The position numbers and the translations under genes were made by a program. From NCBI RefSeq assembly GCF_008369405.1, contig NZ_VSJJ01000004.1, forward strand, positions 62,001 to 126,000: 64,000 nucleotides of DNA, written 5' to 3'. Below the pieces are notes generated by a model. The model was given only the letters and a program-made list of their open reading frames with translations, was not told where the DNA came from and did no database searches. Positions 45,098 through 54,128 of the stretch are shown here, piece after piece (within the stretch, counting starts at the first letter, position 1; each line of letters begins with the position of its first letter). This DNA is from Streptococcus cristatus (GTDB lineage: Bacteria; Bacillota; Bacilli; Lactobacillales; Streptococcaceae).

Positions 45098-45445
45098 ATG
45101 ATTATAGTTTATGATTCAGTTACGGGTGTTGGGAAGCAATTTGCAGAATCGCTGGGCTATCCGACACAAAGCATCAAGGAAAAGTTGGAAGAGCCTTGTA
45201 TTCTGATCACGCGAAATGCAGGTGCTGGGAAAATTCCTTGGTCAAGCAAACGCTTCATCAAGAAACACTCAAGCCTGATTAAAGGTTTTGTCAATAATGG
45301 AGATTCGGTTAAGCATGGTCGGACCTTTCGCGGGGCGACAGCTTTGATTATCGAAAAATATGGGCTGCCGCACATCTGCGATATTGACCGAGGTGGCAAG
45401 GAAGACGACATCAAACTTGTGCAGGAATACTTGGCTAAACTCTAA
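45098..45445 (+). CDS. nrdI: NrdI-like flavodoxin
   Basis: NrdI supplies an oxidant for building the dimanganese-tyrosyl cofactor of class Ib ribonucleotide reductase. The 115-residue protein has the FMN-loop start IIVYDSVTGVGKQFAESLG, then LITRNAGAGKIPWSS and FVNNGDSVKHGRTFRGA, and ends within the flavodoxin core, a length close to that of the short Bacillus NrdI. Its usual partners nrdE, nrdF and nrdH are absent; it follows the small membrane protein gene by 9 bp. Confidence 0.8.
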   Translation: MIIVYDSVTGVGKQFAESLGYPTQSIKEKLEEPCILITRNAGAGKIPWSSKRFIKKHSSLIKGFVNNGDSVKHGRTFRGATALIIEKYGLPHICDIDRGGKEDDIKLVQEYLAKL

Positions 45446-45635
45446 GAGCGATTATTTACATGATAAATCTATAGGAAAAGGATGGGTTATAATGACTCAT
45501 CTTTTTTGTAGGAATGTTCGATAAAGTTTATTTTTCTCCTAATTTTAGGAAAAACGCTCAAAAATATAAAAATGCTTCTTGGCTTATTGAGATAAGCTAT
45601 CTTGTTTTATAAAATAGGAGGGAAACGATTATAAA

Positions 45636-45675
45636 AAGTAAAGCGTTTCCTTGAAAAATGGAAGCGTTTACTAAA
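45636..45675 (+). promoter_or_regulatory. Two cre-like sites upstream of the beta-galactosidase gene
   Basis: AGTAAAGCGTTTCCTT (about 45638-45652) and TGGAAGCGTTTACT (45659-45672) both match the CcpA cre core WTGNAANCGNWNNCW with small deviations. They lie between a TATAAAAT-like -10 near 45607 and the start at 45695, where CcpA binding would block transcription. Confidence 0.6.
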
Positions 45676-45694
45676 GAAAAAGAAGGAGGATCCT

Positions 45695-48600
45695 ATGGGA
45701 AAGGATCATTGGAATCGAAAGAGAGTTTATAGCATAAGAAAGTTTTCTATTGGTGTTTGCTCGATAGTTATTGGGACTTGCTTCCTCTTATTTGGAGCAA
45801 GTGTGGCGGGAGCGAATCCAGTTTATGCCGAGGAAACAACGGTGCTGGTTGCTGCAGAAAAGCCTGTGGAGGAAAAGCCCGTTGAGGAAGAAGTGACTGC
45901 TGAACCAGTGACAAGTCAGGCAGCTGAGTCTGTTGTGCATTCTCAGGAGGAGAAAAAAGAAGAGAGCCCTCAGCTTGCTAAAGCGGCGGAGGACATTTCA
46001 GCAGTATCTCAAAATGGAGCAAAAGAGAATGGCCAAGAAGCTACTCAAGAGAAAGTTGCGCAGCTTGAGATAAAATCTGCGACCAAGGAAGAAGAGAGCC
46101 AAATGATCGAAGACAGAAAAGTGAATTTTAATCAGAATTGGCACTTTAAATTAAACGCTAATGCTAAGGAAGCTGTTCAAGCTGAGACGGATGTCACATC
46201 ATGGAAAAAATTGGATCTGCCTCATGACTGGAGTATCCACTTTGATTTTGACCATGAATCACCAGCACAAAACGAAGGTGGCCAGCTCAATGGTGGAGAT
46301 GCTTGGTATCGTAAGCCTCTGAAATTAGACGAAAAAGATCTGGATAAAAATGTTCGTCTCACATTTGATGGTGTCTACATGGATTCGCAGGTCTTTGTCA
46401 ATGGCCAGCTGGTCGGGCATTATCCAAATGGTTACAACCAATTTTCATACGATATTACTAAATACCTCCACAAAGATGGTCGGGAAAATGTCATCGCTGT
46501 GCACGTTGTCAACAAGCAACCAAGTAGCCGTTGGTATTCAGGAAGTGGGATCTACCGTGATGTGAGTTTGCAAGTGACAGATAAGGTTCATGTTGAGAAA
46601 AATGGTACAACTATCTTAACGCCAGAACTTGAGAAACAACAAGACGGTAAGGTTGCAACTCATGTGACCAGTAAGATTGTCAACACAGACGATAAAGACC
46701 ATGAAATCACTGCGGAGTATCAGATTGTCAGACGTGGCGGAGAAGCAGTCACAGACCTCATCCGCACTGCTAGCCAAAAAATAAAAGCCCACGAAAGCAG
46801 TACCATCCAGGCAAGATTAGAAGTAGAAAAGCCGGAACTGTGGACCGTGTTTAATGATAAGCCTGCCTTGTATGAGTTGGTAACGCGGGTCTATCGTGAT
46901 GGTCAGCTCGTCGATGCGAAGAAAGACTTGTTTGGCTATCGTTATTATAACTGGACTCCAAACGAAGGCTTCTCTCTTAATGGCCAGAAGGTCAAGTTCC
47001 ACGGAGTATCCTTGCACCATGACCACGGGTCTCTAGGAGCAGAGGAAAACTATAAGGCAGAGTACCGTCGCCTCAAGCAGATGAAGGAAATGGGGGTCAA
47101 TTCGATTCGTACGACCCACAATCCTGCCAGCGAACAGACTTTGCAGATTGCGGCGGAACTGGGTCTGATGGTCCAAGAAGAGGCTTTTGATACTTGGTAT
47201 GGAGGCAAGAAGCCTTATGACTACGGTCGTTTCTTTGAAAAAGATGCGACTCACCCAGAAGCTAAAAAGGGCGAAAAATGGTCTGACTATGACCTGCGGA
47301 CCATGGTTGAAAGAGGCAAAAATAATCCTGCCATCGTTATGTGGTCGATCGGAAATGAAATCGGTGAAGCAAACGGCGATGCTCATTCGTTAGCGACGGT
47401 TAAACGCTTAGTCAAGGTCATCAAGTCAGTTGATAAGACCCGCTATGTCACGATGGGAGCTGACAAATTCCGCTTTGGTGATGGTAGTGGTGGTCATGAA
47501 AAGATCGCAGATGAACTGGATGCAGTTGGCTTTAACTACTCAGAAGACAATTACAAGGCCTTACGTGCCAAACATCCAAACTGGTTGATTTATGGTTCTG
47601 AAACGTCTTCAGCAACTCGTACGCGTGGCAGCTATTTCCATCCAGAGCAAGAATGGGTTGGAAGCAATCAGTCTTGGCGCAACTACGAGCAGTCTGACTA
47701 TGGGAACGACCGTGTTGGTTGGGGTAAAACGGCAACCGCTTCTTGGACCTTTGATCGAGATAACGCTGGTTACGCAGGACAATTTATCTGGACAGGTACA
47801 GACTATATCGGCGAACCAACTCCTTGGCACAACCAAAATAACACACCTGTGAAGAGCTCTTATTTTGGAATAGTGGACACGGCTGGCATTCCGAAAAATG
47901 ACTATTACCTTTACCAAAGTCAGTGGGTTTCAGCTAAGAAGAAACCTATGGTTCATCTGCTTCCTCACTGGAACTGGGAAGATCAAGACTTGGCAGACAA
48001 TGTTGCAGATGCTGAAAATAAAATACCAGTCCGTGCATACTCCAATGCTGCTAGCGTTGAATTGTACTTGAACAACCAATCTTTGGGAGTCAAGAAATTT
48101 AATAAAAAAGAAACCAGCGACGGCCGCAGCTACCAAGAAGGAGCAAATCCTCAAGAACTCTACCTTGAGTGGAAAGTGGCTTATCAACCCGGCACTTTGG
48201 AAGCTGTAGCTCGTGACGAGCAAGGTAAAGAGATTGCCCGCGACAAGATTGTCACAGCAGGTCAGCCTGCAGGCGTACGCTTGATCAAGGAAGAGCATGC
48301 TATCGCAGCAGATGGAAAAGACTTGACCTATATCTACTATGAAATCGTTGACCGTGACGGCAATGTCGTGCCAACTGCCAATAATCTCGTTCGCTTCCAG
48401 TTGCATGGACAAGGCCAGCTTGTCGGTGTAGACAATGGTGAGCAAGCCAGCCGTGAACGTTACAAGGAACAAGCAGACGGTTCTTGGATCCGCAAAGCCT
48501 TTAACGGTAAGGGAGTTGCCATTGTCAAATCAACAGACCAAGCCGGTAAATTCACGCTGACTGCCCATTCTGGTTTATTAAAATCAGACCAGGTGACGGT

Positions 48601-51600
48601 CTTTACTGGCAAGGACGAGCAGAAAGAAAAGACTGTTTTGGGTACGGAAGTGCCAAAAGTTCGCACAGTTTTGGGACAAGCTCCAAGCTTGCCCGCGACA
48701 GTTCCTTTTGTTTACAGTGACGGTAGTCGTGCAGAACGTCCTGTGACTTGGTCACAAGCAGACGTTAGCCATTCAGGTATTGTAACCGTCAAAGGAGAGG
48801 CAGACGGCCGCCAAGTAGAAGCACGTGTGGAAGTTTTAGCTGTTGAAAGAGAATTGCCAGTTATTAAACGAGTAGCTCCTGGAACGGACTTGAGCAGTGT
48901 AGACAAGTCGATCCCTCTTGCTCTAACTGACGGCAGTGTCGAACATTATGATGTAGATAAATGGGAAATTGCGCCAGAAGAGCAAGCCAAACTGTCTGTG
49001 GCAGGTTCTCGTATTCCAATGACAGGTCATCTAGCAGGCGATACCATTTCTGCTACCTTGCTCGTGGAAGAAGGAGAAGCAGCTGGCCCTGTGACGCCAC
49101 TAGTGACTGTGGGCGGTGAGGCAGTATCGGACCTGACCAGTCAAAAACCAGTCCATTATCAGAGCCTTGCCTATGGAGCGCAGCTCCCTTCAGTGGCAGC
49201 TACAGCTGAAAATGCGGATGTGACAGTGGTTCAAGCCAGTGCTTCAAACGGTATGCGCGCAAATATTTATGTCCAGCCAAAAGATGGCGGAGCCCTGCAA
49301 ACTTATGCTGTGCAATTCCTAGAAGAAGCACCGAAAATTGACCATTTGAGTCTCCAAGTTGAGCAAGCTGACGGTCTCAAAGAAGACCAGACTGTCCAAT
49401 TAACTGTTTTGGCTCACTATCAAGATGGCACTCAGGCAGTTTTACAGGCTGATAAGGTGGCCTTCTCTACGAAAGGTGAAGGAAAAGTTGCCGTTCGTAA
49501 AGGAACTTTAGAACTACACAAGCCAGGAAATGTGACTTTGAAAGCAGAGTATGACGGTGCTGAAGGGCAAGTGGAACTAGCGATTCAAGCCAATACGGAG
49601 AAGAAAGTGGTTCAAGCAGTCCGCCCAGTTCATGTGGTAACAGACTTGCATCAGGAACCCAAACTGCCAACAACCGTGACGGTTGAGTACGATAAAGGCT
49701 TCCCTAAAGTTCATAAGGTTACTTGGCAGGCTGTCGAAAAAGAAAACCTTGATCGCTATCATGCTTTTGAAGTGGTCGGAAAAGTTGAAGGTATTGAGCA
49801 GGAAGCGCGTGCTAAGGTGTCTGTGGAAGGCATTGTAGCAGTAGAGGAAGTTAGCGTGACAACTCCACTTGCGGAAGCACCACATCTGCCAGAGAGTGTC
49901 CGAACTTACCATTCAAATGGTCAAGTTTCCTCAGCAAAAGTTACTTGGGACGCTATTTCTCCAAGTCAATATCAAAAAGAGGGCGTCTTTACGGTCACTG
50001 GTCAGGTAGAAGGTAGTCAGTTGCCAACCAAACTCCATGTCCGTGTCTCTGCTAAGACTGAAAATGGAGCCAATATTTCTGACCAATGGACAGGTTCAGA
50101 ATTGCCACTGGCCTTTGCTTCGGACTCTAATCCAAGTGACTTAGTATCTTATGTCAATGATAAGGTGATTTCTTACACTGACCAACCAGCCAATCGTTGG
50201 ACGAACTGGAACCGTCAAGATGAGGCTTCAGTGGGCGTTCTCTTTGGAGATTCTGGTATTATGACCAAGCGGGCAGTAGACAATCTGAATGTAGCTTTCC
50301 ACGAAGATCACGGGGTTGGGGCTCCGAAATCCTACGTGATCGAGTATTATGCTGGCAAGACTGTGCCGACTGCGCCTAAGAATCCTAGCTTTGTCGAAAG
50401 CGAAGAGCATGTCTTCAACGATGCTGCCAACTGGAAACCGGTGACGAATCTTAAAGCTCCAGATCAGCTCAAAGCTGGGGAAATGAATCACTTTAACTTT
50501 GATAAAGTTGATACTTATGCCCTTCGGATTCGTATGGTGAGAGCGGATGACAAGTGGGGAACCTCGATCACAGAAGTCCAAATTTTCTCTAAACAAGTGG
50601 CTGCAGCGAAAGAGGCAGAAACCCGCATCCAAGTGGCTGGTCAAGACTTACCAAACTTTAACCCAAGCTTGACTGACTATTATCTCCCAGCTAACGATGG
50701 AAAAGTACCAGCAGTAACTGCTAGTGTCAGCAATAATGGTCTGGCAACAGTCGTTCCAAGTGTCCATGAGGGAGATCCTGTCCGTGTTGTCGTGAAGGCT
50801 GAGAATGGAGATATCCTCGGAGAATACCGTCTCCACTTTACAACTGATAAAGACTTGCTGGCTCGCAAACCGGTAGCAGCAGTGAAACAGTCTCGCTTGC
50901 TTCACCTAGGTCAAAGTCTAGACTTGCCAAACAAAGTTCCTGTTTACTTCACGGGTACATCAGACTATGAAGTCAAAGACCTGACTGTTGAGTGGGAGCC
51001 AGTTCCGGCTGAAAATCTGGCAAAAGCTGGTGAATTTACTGTTCGAGGTCGCGTCCTTGGTAGTGACCTACCTGTCGAGCTCTCTGTCCGAGTGACCGAT
51101 AAGCAAGGCGCGTCTGTATCAGACAATCCATATTATGATGAAAATGGCAATCAAGCTTTTGCTTCAGCAACCAATGATATTGACTCAGGTTCTCATGACC
51201 GTGTGGACTATACCAATGATGGGGATCATGATGATAGTCGTCGTTGGACCAACTGGTCTGCTACTCCGTCAGCGAATCCAGAAGTCTCAGCAGGTGTCAT
51301 CTTTAAGGACCAAGGCAAGATTGTTGAACGGACGGTCGTTCAAGCTAAACTACGCTTCTTTGCTGATAGCGGAACAGATGCACCATCTAAACTTGTTTTA
51401 GAGCGCTATGTTGGACCAGATTTTGATGCTCCTGTCTATTACTCAAACTACCAAGCCTACGAACCAAATCATCCGTTTAACAACCCTGACAACTGGGAAG
51501 CTGTTCCATATAACATCAATCAGGAAATCCAGGCAGGCACTGAACTTACAGCAAGCTTTAACGCTGTCAAGTCTAAAGCAATGAGATGGCGGATGGAAAG

Positions 51601-52519
51601 AAAAGATGACAAGAATGGTGTTGCTCTAACTGAAATGACTTTCTTGGCACCAAGTGAATTAGCTAAGGAAAGTACAAATTCTAAGATTTTGGTAGGTGGA
51701 AAAGAACTGCCAGACTTCTCTCAAGAGCGTCAGAATTATCAAGTGACGTATACAGGTCAACGTCCGAAGATTACAGTAGCAGAAAGCGACCAAGTAGCTT
51801 CAACGGTTGTGGATAGTGGAGATGACCATTTGCCAGTCTTGGTGCACCTTGTTTCAGAAAATGGTAAGCATGTCAAGGAATACCGCATCCAATTGACCAA
51901 GGAAAAACCAGTGACTGGGAAAACTGCAGCTGCTATCCAAGAGGAACTGCCAAGTCTAGAAGTCCTCGAACAAGAGCTCAACTTCCAAACAGTTGAAAAA
52001 GAGGATCCGACGCTCAAACTAGGAGAAAAGCGTGTGGCTCAAGGAGGCCAAAATGGTCAGGAACGAGTTCTCACAGAAGTTTATCCAGATGGTAAGCGAG
52101 AAGAGAAGCTACGAGAAGTTCTTCAAGCTCCGACAGATCGAATCGTACTGGTCGGAACGAAGAAAGAAGATTCTCAGCCATCACCTGATAATTACCATGT
52201 GGCTCCTCAAAAACCGGAAGAGACTGGTAAGGGCGAAACTCGGATTGTAGAAGTTGAGAAAGGTCAAAGTCCGACCCAGCTAGCAGCAGAAAGACTTGCC
52301 CAAGCACCAGCAAAAGCTGAGGAAGAAAAAACAAATGCTGAAGAAGCAAAACAAAAGGCTGAAGAAACAAAATCGGAAGCGAGAAAAGCAAGTCAAACAG
52401 ACAGTGGTCGTTTGCCAAACACAGGGAACCGCTCCGCACAGCTAGCAGCACTGGTAGGAATGGGACTTTTAGGCTTAGTAGCTAGTCTTGTAGCAAAACT
52501 AAAGAAAAAAGAAGATTAA
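45695..52519 (+). CDS. bgaA: Cell-wall-anchored GH2 beta-galactosidase with CBM and Ig-like domains (BgaA-like)
   Basis: This 2274-residue surface enzyme resembles pneumococcal BgaA, which removes terminal beta-1,4-galactose from host glycans and acts as an adhesin. Order: YSIRK signal peptide (YSIRK at 12-16), acidic linker, GH2 sandwich, Ig-like and TIM-barrel domains (about 145-960) with acid/base E555 (WSIGNEIGEANG) and nucleophile E636 (IYGSETSSATR), then Ig-like bacterial domains (about 990-1450). Two related carbohydrate-binding modules follow, near 1455-1640 and 1805-2000, each with an RWTNW motif (CBM71-like). The C-terminus has a G5-type Glu-rich segment and LPNTG (2240-2244) with hydrophobic and basic tail. 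All catalytic and anchor features are intact. ATG 45695 follows AAGAAGGAGGATCCT. Confidence 0.96.
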   Translation: MGKDHWNRKRVYSIRKFSIGVCSIVIGTCFLLFGASVAGANPVYAEETTVLVAAEKPVEEKPVEEEVTAEPVTSQAAESVVHSQEEKKEESPQLAKAAEDISAVSQNGAKENGQEATQEKVAQLEIKSATKEEESQMIEDRKVNFNQNWHFKLNANAKEAVQAETDVTSWKKLDLPHDWSIHFDFDHESPAQNEGGQLNGGDAWYRKPLKLDEKDLDKNVRLTFDGVYMDSQVFVNGQLVGHYPNGYNQFSYDITKYLHKDGRENVIAVHVVNKQPSSRWYSGSGIYRDVSLQVTDKVHVEKNGTTILTPELEKQQDGKVATHVTSKIVNTDDKDHEITAEYQIVRRGGEAVTDLIRTASQKIKAHESSTIQARLEVEKPELWTVFNDKPALYELVTRVYRDGQLVDAKKDLFGYRYYNWTPNEGFSLNGQKVKFHGVSLHHDHGSLGAEENYKAEYRRLKQMKEMGVNSIRTTHNPASEQTLQIAAELGLMVQEEAFDTWYGGKKPYDYGRFFEKDATHPEAKKGEKWSDYDLRTMVERGKNNPAIVMWSIGNEIGEANGDAHSLATVKRLVKVIKSVDKTRYVTMGADKFRFGDGSGGHEKIADELDAVGFNYSEDNYKALRAKHPNWLIYGSETSSATRTRGSYFHPEQEWVGSNQSWRNYEQSDYGNDRVGWGKTATASWTFDRDNAGYAGQFIWTGTDYIGEPTPWHNQNNTPVKSSYFGIVDTAGIPKNDYYLYQSQWVSAKKKPMVHLLPHWNWEDQDLADNVADAENKIPVRAYSNAASVELYLNNQSLGVKKFNKKETSDGRSYQEGANPQELYLEWKVAYQPGTLEAVARDEQGKEIARDKIVTAGQPAGVRLIKEEHAIAADGKDLTYIYYEIVDRDGNVVPTANNLVRFQLHGQGQLVGVDNGEQASRERYKEQADGSWIRKAFNGKGVAIVKSTDQAGKFTLTAHSGLLKSDQVTVFTGKDEQKEKTVLGTEVPKVRTVLGQAPSLPATVPFVYSDGSRAERPVTWSQADVSHSGIVTVKGEADGRQVEARVEVLAVERELPVIKRVAPGTDLSSVDKSIPLALTDGSVEHYDVDKWEIAPEEQAKLSVAGSRIPMTGHLAGDTISATLLVEEGEAAGPVTPLVTVGGEAVSDLTSQKPVHYQSLAYGAQLPSVAATAENADVTVVQASASNGMRANIYVQPKDGGALQTYAVQFLEEAPKIDHLSLQVEQADGLKEDQTVQLTVLAHYQDGTQAVLQADKVAFSTKGEGKVAVRKGTLELHKPGNVTLKAEYDGAEGQVELAIQANTEKKVVQAVRPVHVVTDLHQEPKLPTTVTVEYDKGFPKVHKVTWQAVEKENLDRYHAFEVVGKVEGIEQEARAKVSVEGIVAVEEVSVTTPLAEAPHLPESVRTYHSNGQVSSAKVTWDAISPSQYQKEGVFTVTGQVEGSQLPTKLHVRVSAKTENGANISDQWTGSELPLAFASDSNPSDLVSYVNDKVISYTDQPANRWTNWNRQDEASVGVLFGDSGIMTKRAVDNLNVAFHEDHGVGAPKSYVIEYYAGKTVPTAPKNPSFVESEEHVFNDAANWKPVTNLKAPDQLKAGEMNHFNFDKVDTYALRIRMVRADDKWGTSITEVQIFSKQVAAAKEAETRIQVAGQDLPNFNPSLTDYYLPANDGKVPAVTASVSNNGLATVVPSVHEGDPVRVVVKAENGDILGEYRLHFTTDKDLLARKPVAAVKQSRLLHLGQSLDLPNKVPVYFTGTSDYEVKDLTVEWEPVPAENLAKAGEFTVRGRVLGSDLPVELSVRVTDKQGASVSDNPYYDENGNQAFASATNDIDSGSHDRVDYTNDGDHDDSRRWTNWSATPSANPEVSAGVIFKDQGKIVERTVVQAKLRFFADSGTDAPSKLVLERYVGPDFDAPVYYSNYQAYEPNHPFNNPDNWEAVPYNINQEIQAGTELTASFNAVKSKAMRWRMERKDDKNGVALTEMTFLAPSELAKESTNSKILVGGKELPDFSQERQNYQVTYTGQRPKITVAESDQVASTVVDSGDDHLPVLVHLVSENGKHVKEYRIQLTKEKPVTGKTAAAIQEELPSLEVLEQELNFQTVEKEDPTLKLGEKRVAQGGQNGQERVLTEVYPDGKREEKLREVLQAPTDRIVLVGTKKEDSQPSPDNYHVAPQKPEETGKGETRIVEVEKGQSPTQLAAERLAQAPAKAEEEKTNAEEAKQKAEETKSEARKASQTDSGRLPNTGNRSAQLAALVGMGLLGLVASLVAKLKKKED

Positions 52520-52559
52520 GTCTCTAGAAGATGAATCTTGACAACTAAAACTGTCGAAT

Positions 52560-52592
52560 GAAAGACCAAGGTAGATGCCTTGGTCTTTTTGG
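52560..52592 (+). terminator. Terminator of the beta-galactosidase gene
   Basis: AAAGACCAAGG and CCTTGGTCTTT pair around TAGATG, then TTGG. It is 40 bp after the stop. Confidence 0.85.
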
Positions 52593-52660
52593 AGTGTTTC
52601 AAGAAATAAACTAGAAGATAAAGCTTTTGAACTATCAATCGTCAAATTTTCTATTTAAGA

Positions 52661-52733
52661 TGACAAAAATGTAAGTTTAAAGCTTAAAATGAAAGGTTAT
52701 TCGATGGTAGTGGGACGGGGAATTTTATATCAT
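52661..52733 (+). promoter_or_regulatory. BceR-type operator and promoter B (small frameshifted ORF)
   Basis: TGACA-AAAA-TGTAA (52661-52674), TGAAAGGTTA from 52690, and -10 TATCAT from 52728. Spacing from operator end to -10 is 54 nt, equal to site C and one less than site A. Confidence 0.75.
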
Positions 52734-52789
52734 ATAGGTGTAAGGAAAAACAAATCAAAAATCAATATCCAAATAAAAGGAGGCCCACT

Positions 52790-52928
52790 ATGAAAACAAA
52801 TCTCTTCAGCCACAAACAGCACACTCCAAAGGCTCAGAAGATTTCCAAGGAGGAAATCGAAAAAACTAGACTGGGCTGTGCATCAAGCCAGTATTATTTC
52901 TGGTTACAATATAGTCATTAAGAAGTAG
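52790..52928 (+). pseudogene. Small ORF with a likely frameshift in an A6 tract
   Basis: ATG 52790 follows AAAAGGAGGCCCACT, a strong ribosome site. The written frame gives 43 residues ending at TAA 52919-52921. If one A is removed from the run at 52860-52865, the frame continues EEIEKLDWAVHQASIISGYN and ends at TAG 52926-52928, giving a 45-residue basic-then-amphipathic peptide that looks more natural. Promoter B suggests that the gene is induced with the Bce transporters. The homopolymer could be a sequencing error, a phase-variable tract or a real loss. I know no family. Confidence 0.55.
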
Positions 52929-52950
52929 ATGCAGTGAAGGGGCTGGGATG

Positions 52951-53123
52951 AGAGTGGGACAGAAATCGGTAATTCGTTAGAATTCGATTTCGTCGTCCCA
53001 CCTCCGCACAGTTGAGTAGGGCTGTAAAAGCTGATGAAATCAGCGTAGTAGAGCCCACTCAACCACTGCGTCTTGCTTGACAATCCAAAGACAATTGAGA
53101 GGCTAGGACTTTTGTCCCAGCCC
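52951..53123 (+). repeat. MITE-like intergenic element, copy 3
   Basis: Plus-strand copy almost identical to copy 2 over its length. GGGCTGGGAT just before it (52941-52950) looks like a second, truncated end. It lies between the small ORF and operator C. Confidence 0.85.
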
Positions 53124-53253
53124 CACCACCTTTTTGCCCAAATGGAACTGAAAGTTCAGGGGAAAGAGAGGCAAACTTGCAAAGTAGCTCAAGTCATACA
53201 GTCATCTTCCCTTAGTGAAAATCAAGTTTTTACATAACTTGAAGATATCTAAG

Positions 53254-53326
53254 TGACAAAAATGTAAGATAAGAGTTTAAAATGAAAGATTAGCTTATGG
53301 AAACTTGTCAAGCTTTTCGGTATGAT
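53254..53326 (+). promoter_or_regulatory. BceR-type operator and promoter C (second bceAB)
   Basis: TGACA-AAAA-TGTAA (53254-53267), TGAAAGATTA from 53283, and -10 TATGAT from 53321, 54 nt after the operator end. The layout matches promoters A and B. The remaining 53124-53253 holds no gene that I can support. Confidence 0.78.
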
Positions 53327-53360
53327 AATAGTATCAAGTAATGAAAAAGAGGTTCAAGTA

Positions 53361-54128
53361 ATGACATTATTAGATGTACAACATGTGAAAAAGATTTATA
53401 AAACCCGCTTTCAGGGTAGTCAAGTAGAGGCGCTAAAGGACATTCACTTTACGGTAGAAAAAGGCGAATATGTCGCCATCATGGGGGAGTCAGGCTCCGG
53501 GAAATCCACCCTACTCAACATCCTAGCCATGCTGGACAAGCCGACTGAAGGCCGTGTTTTCCTCAACGGAACTGATACGGCAACCATCAAAAATAGTCAG
53601 GCTTCTAGCTTCCGTCGAGAAAAATTGGGCTTTGTCTTTCAGGATTTCAACCTGCTGGATACCCTGTCGGTCAAGGATAATATCCTCTTGCCTCTAGTGC
53701 TCTCGCGTCGTCCCATTACTGAGATGATGCAAAAGTTGGTGACGACCTGCAATGAGCTGGGGATTAACAAACTCCAAGAGAAGTTCCCTTATGAAATTTC
53801 TGGTGGTCAGAAGCAACGGGTTGCAGTGGCTCGGGCCATCATCACAGAGCCTGAGATTTTGCTGGCAGATGAGCCGACAGGAGCCTTGGATTCTAAGTCT
53901 TCGGCGGCGTTGCTAGATGTCTTTGACGATATCAATGACCGCGGCCAGACCATTCTCATGGTGACTCACTCGACTTCAGCTGCCAGTCGGGCCAAGCGGG
54001 TGCTCTTTATCAAGGACGGGATTCTTTACAACCAAATCTTTCGTGGCAACAAGACTGAGCGGCAGATGTTCCAAGAGATTTCCGATACTCTGACAGTTAT
54101 GGCAAGTGAGGTGGAAGCTCATGCTTAG
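53361..54128 (+). CDS. BceA-like ABC transporter ATPase (copy 2)
   Basis: The 255-residue ATPase has the same motifs as copy 1 (GESGSGKST, SGGQKQR, ILLADEP) and differs from it at two residues up to the last few. ATG 53361 follows AAAGAGGTTCAAGTA and gives the shared MTLLDVQHVKK start; the frame upstream to 53322 runs through the -10 and is rejected. Its last residues differ because the gene ends at the permease overlap. It pairs with the permease at 54121. Confidence 0.93.
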   Translation: MTLLDVQHVKKIYKTRFQGSQVEALKDIHFTVEKGEYVAIMGESGSGKSTLLNILAMLDKPTEGRVFLNGTDTATIKNSQASSFRREKLGFVFQDFNLLDTLSVKDNILLPLVLSRRPITEMMQKLVTTCNELGINKLQEKFPYEISGGQKQRVAVARAIITEPEILLADEPTGALDSKSSAALLDVFDDINDRGQTILMVTHSTSAASRAKRVLFIKDGILYNQIFRGNKTERQMFQEISDTLTVMASEVEAHA

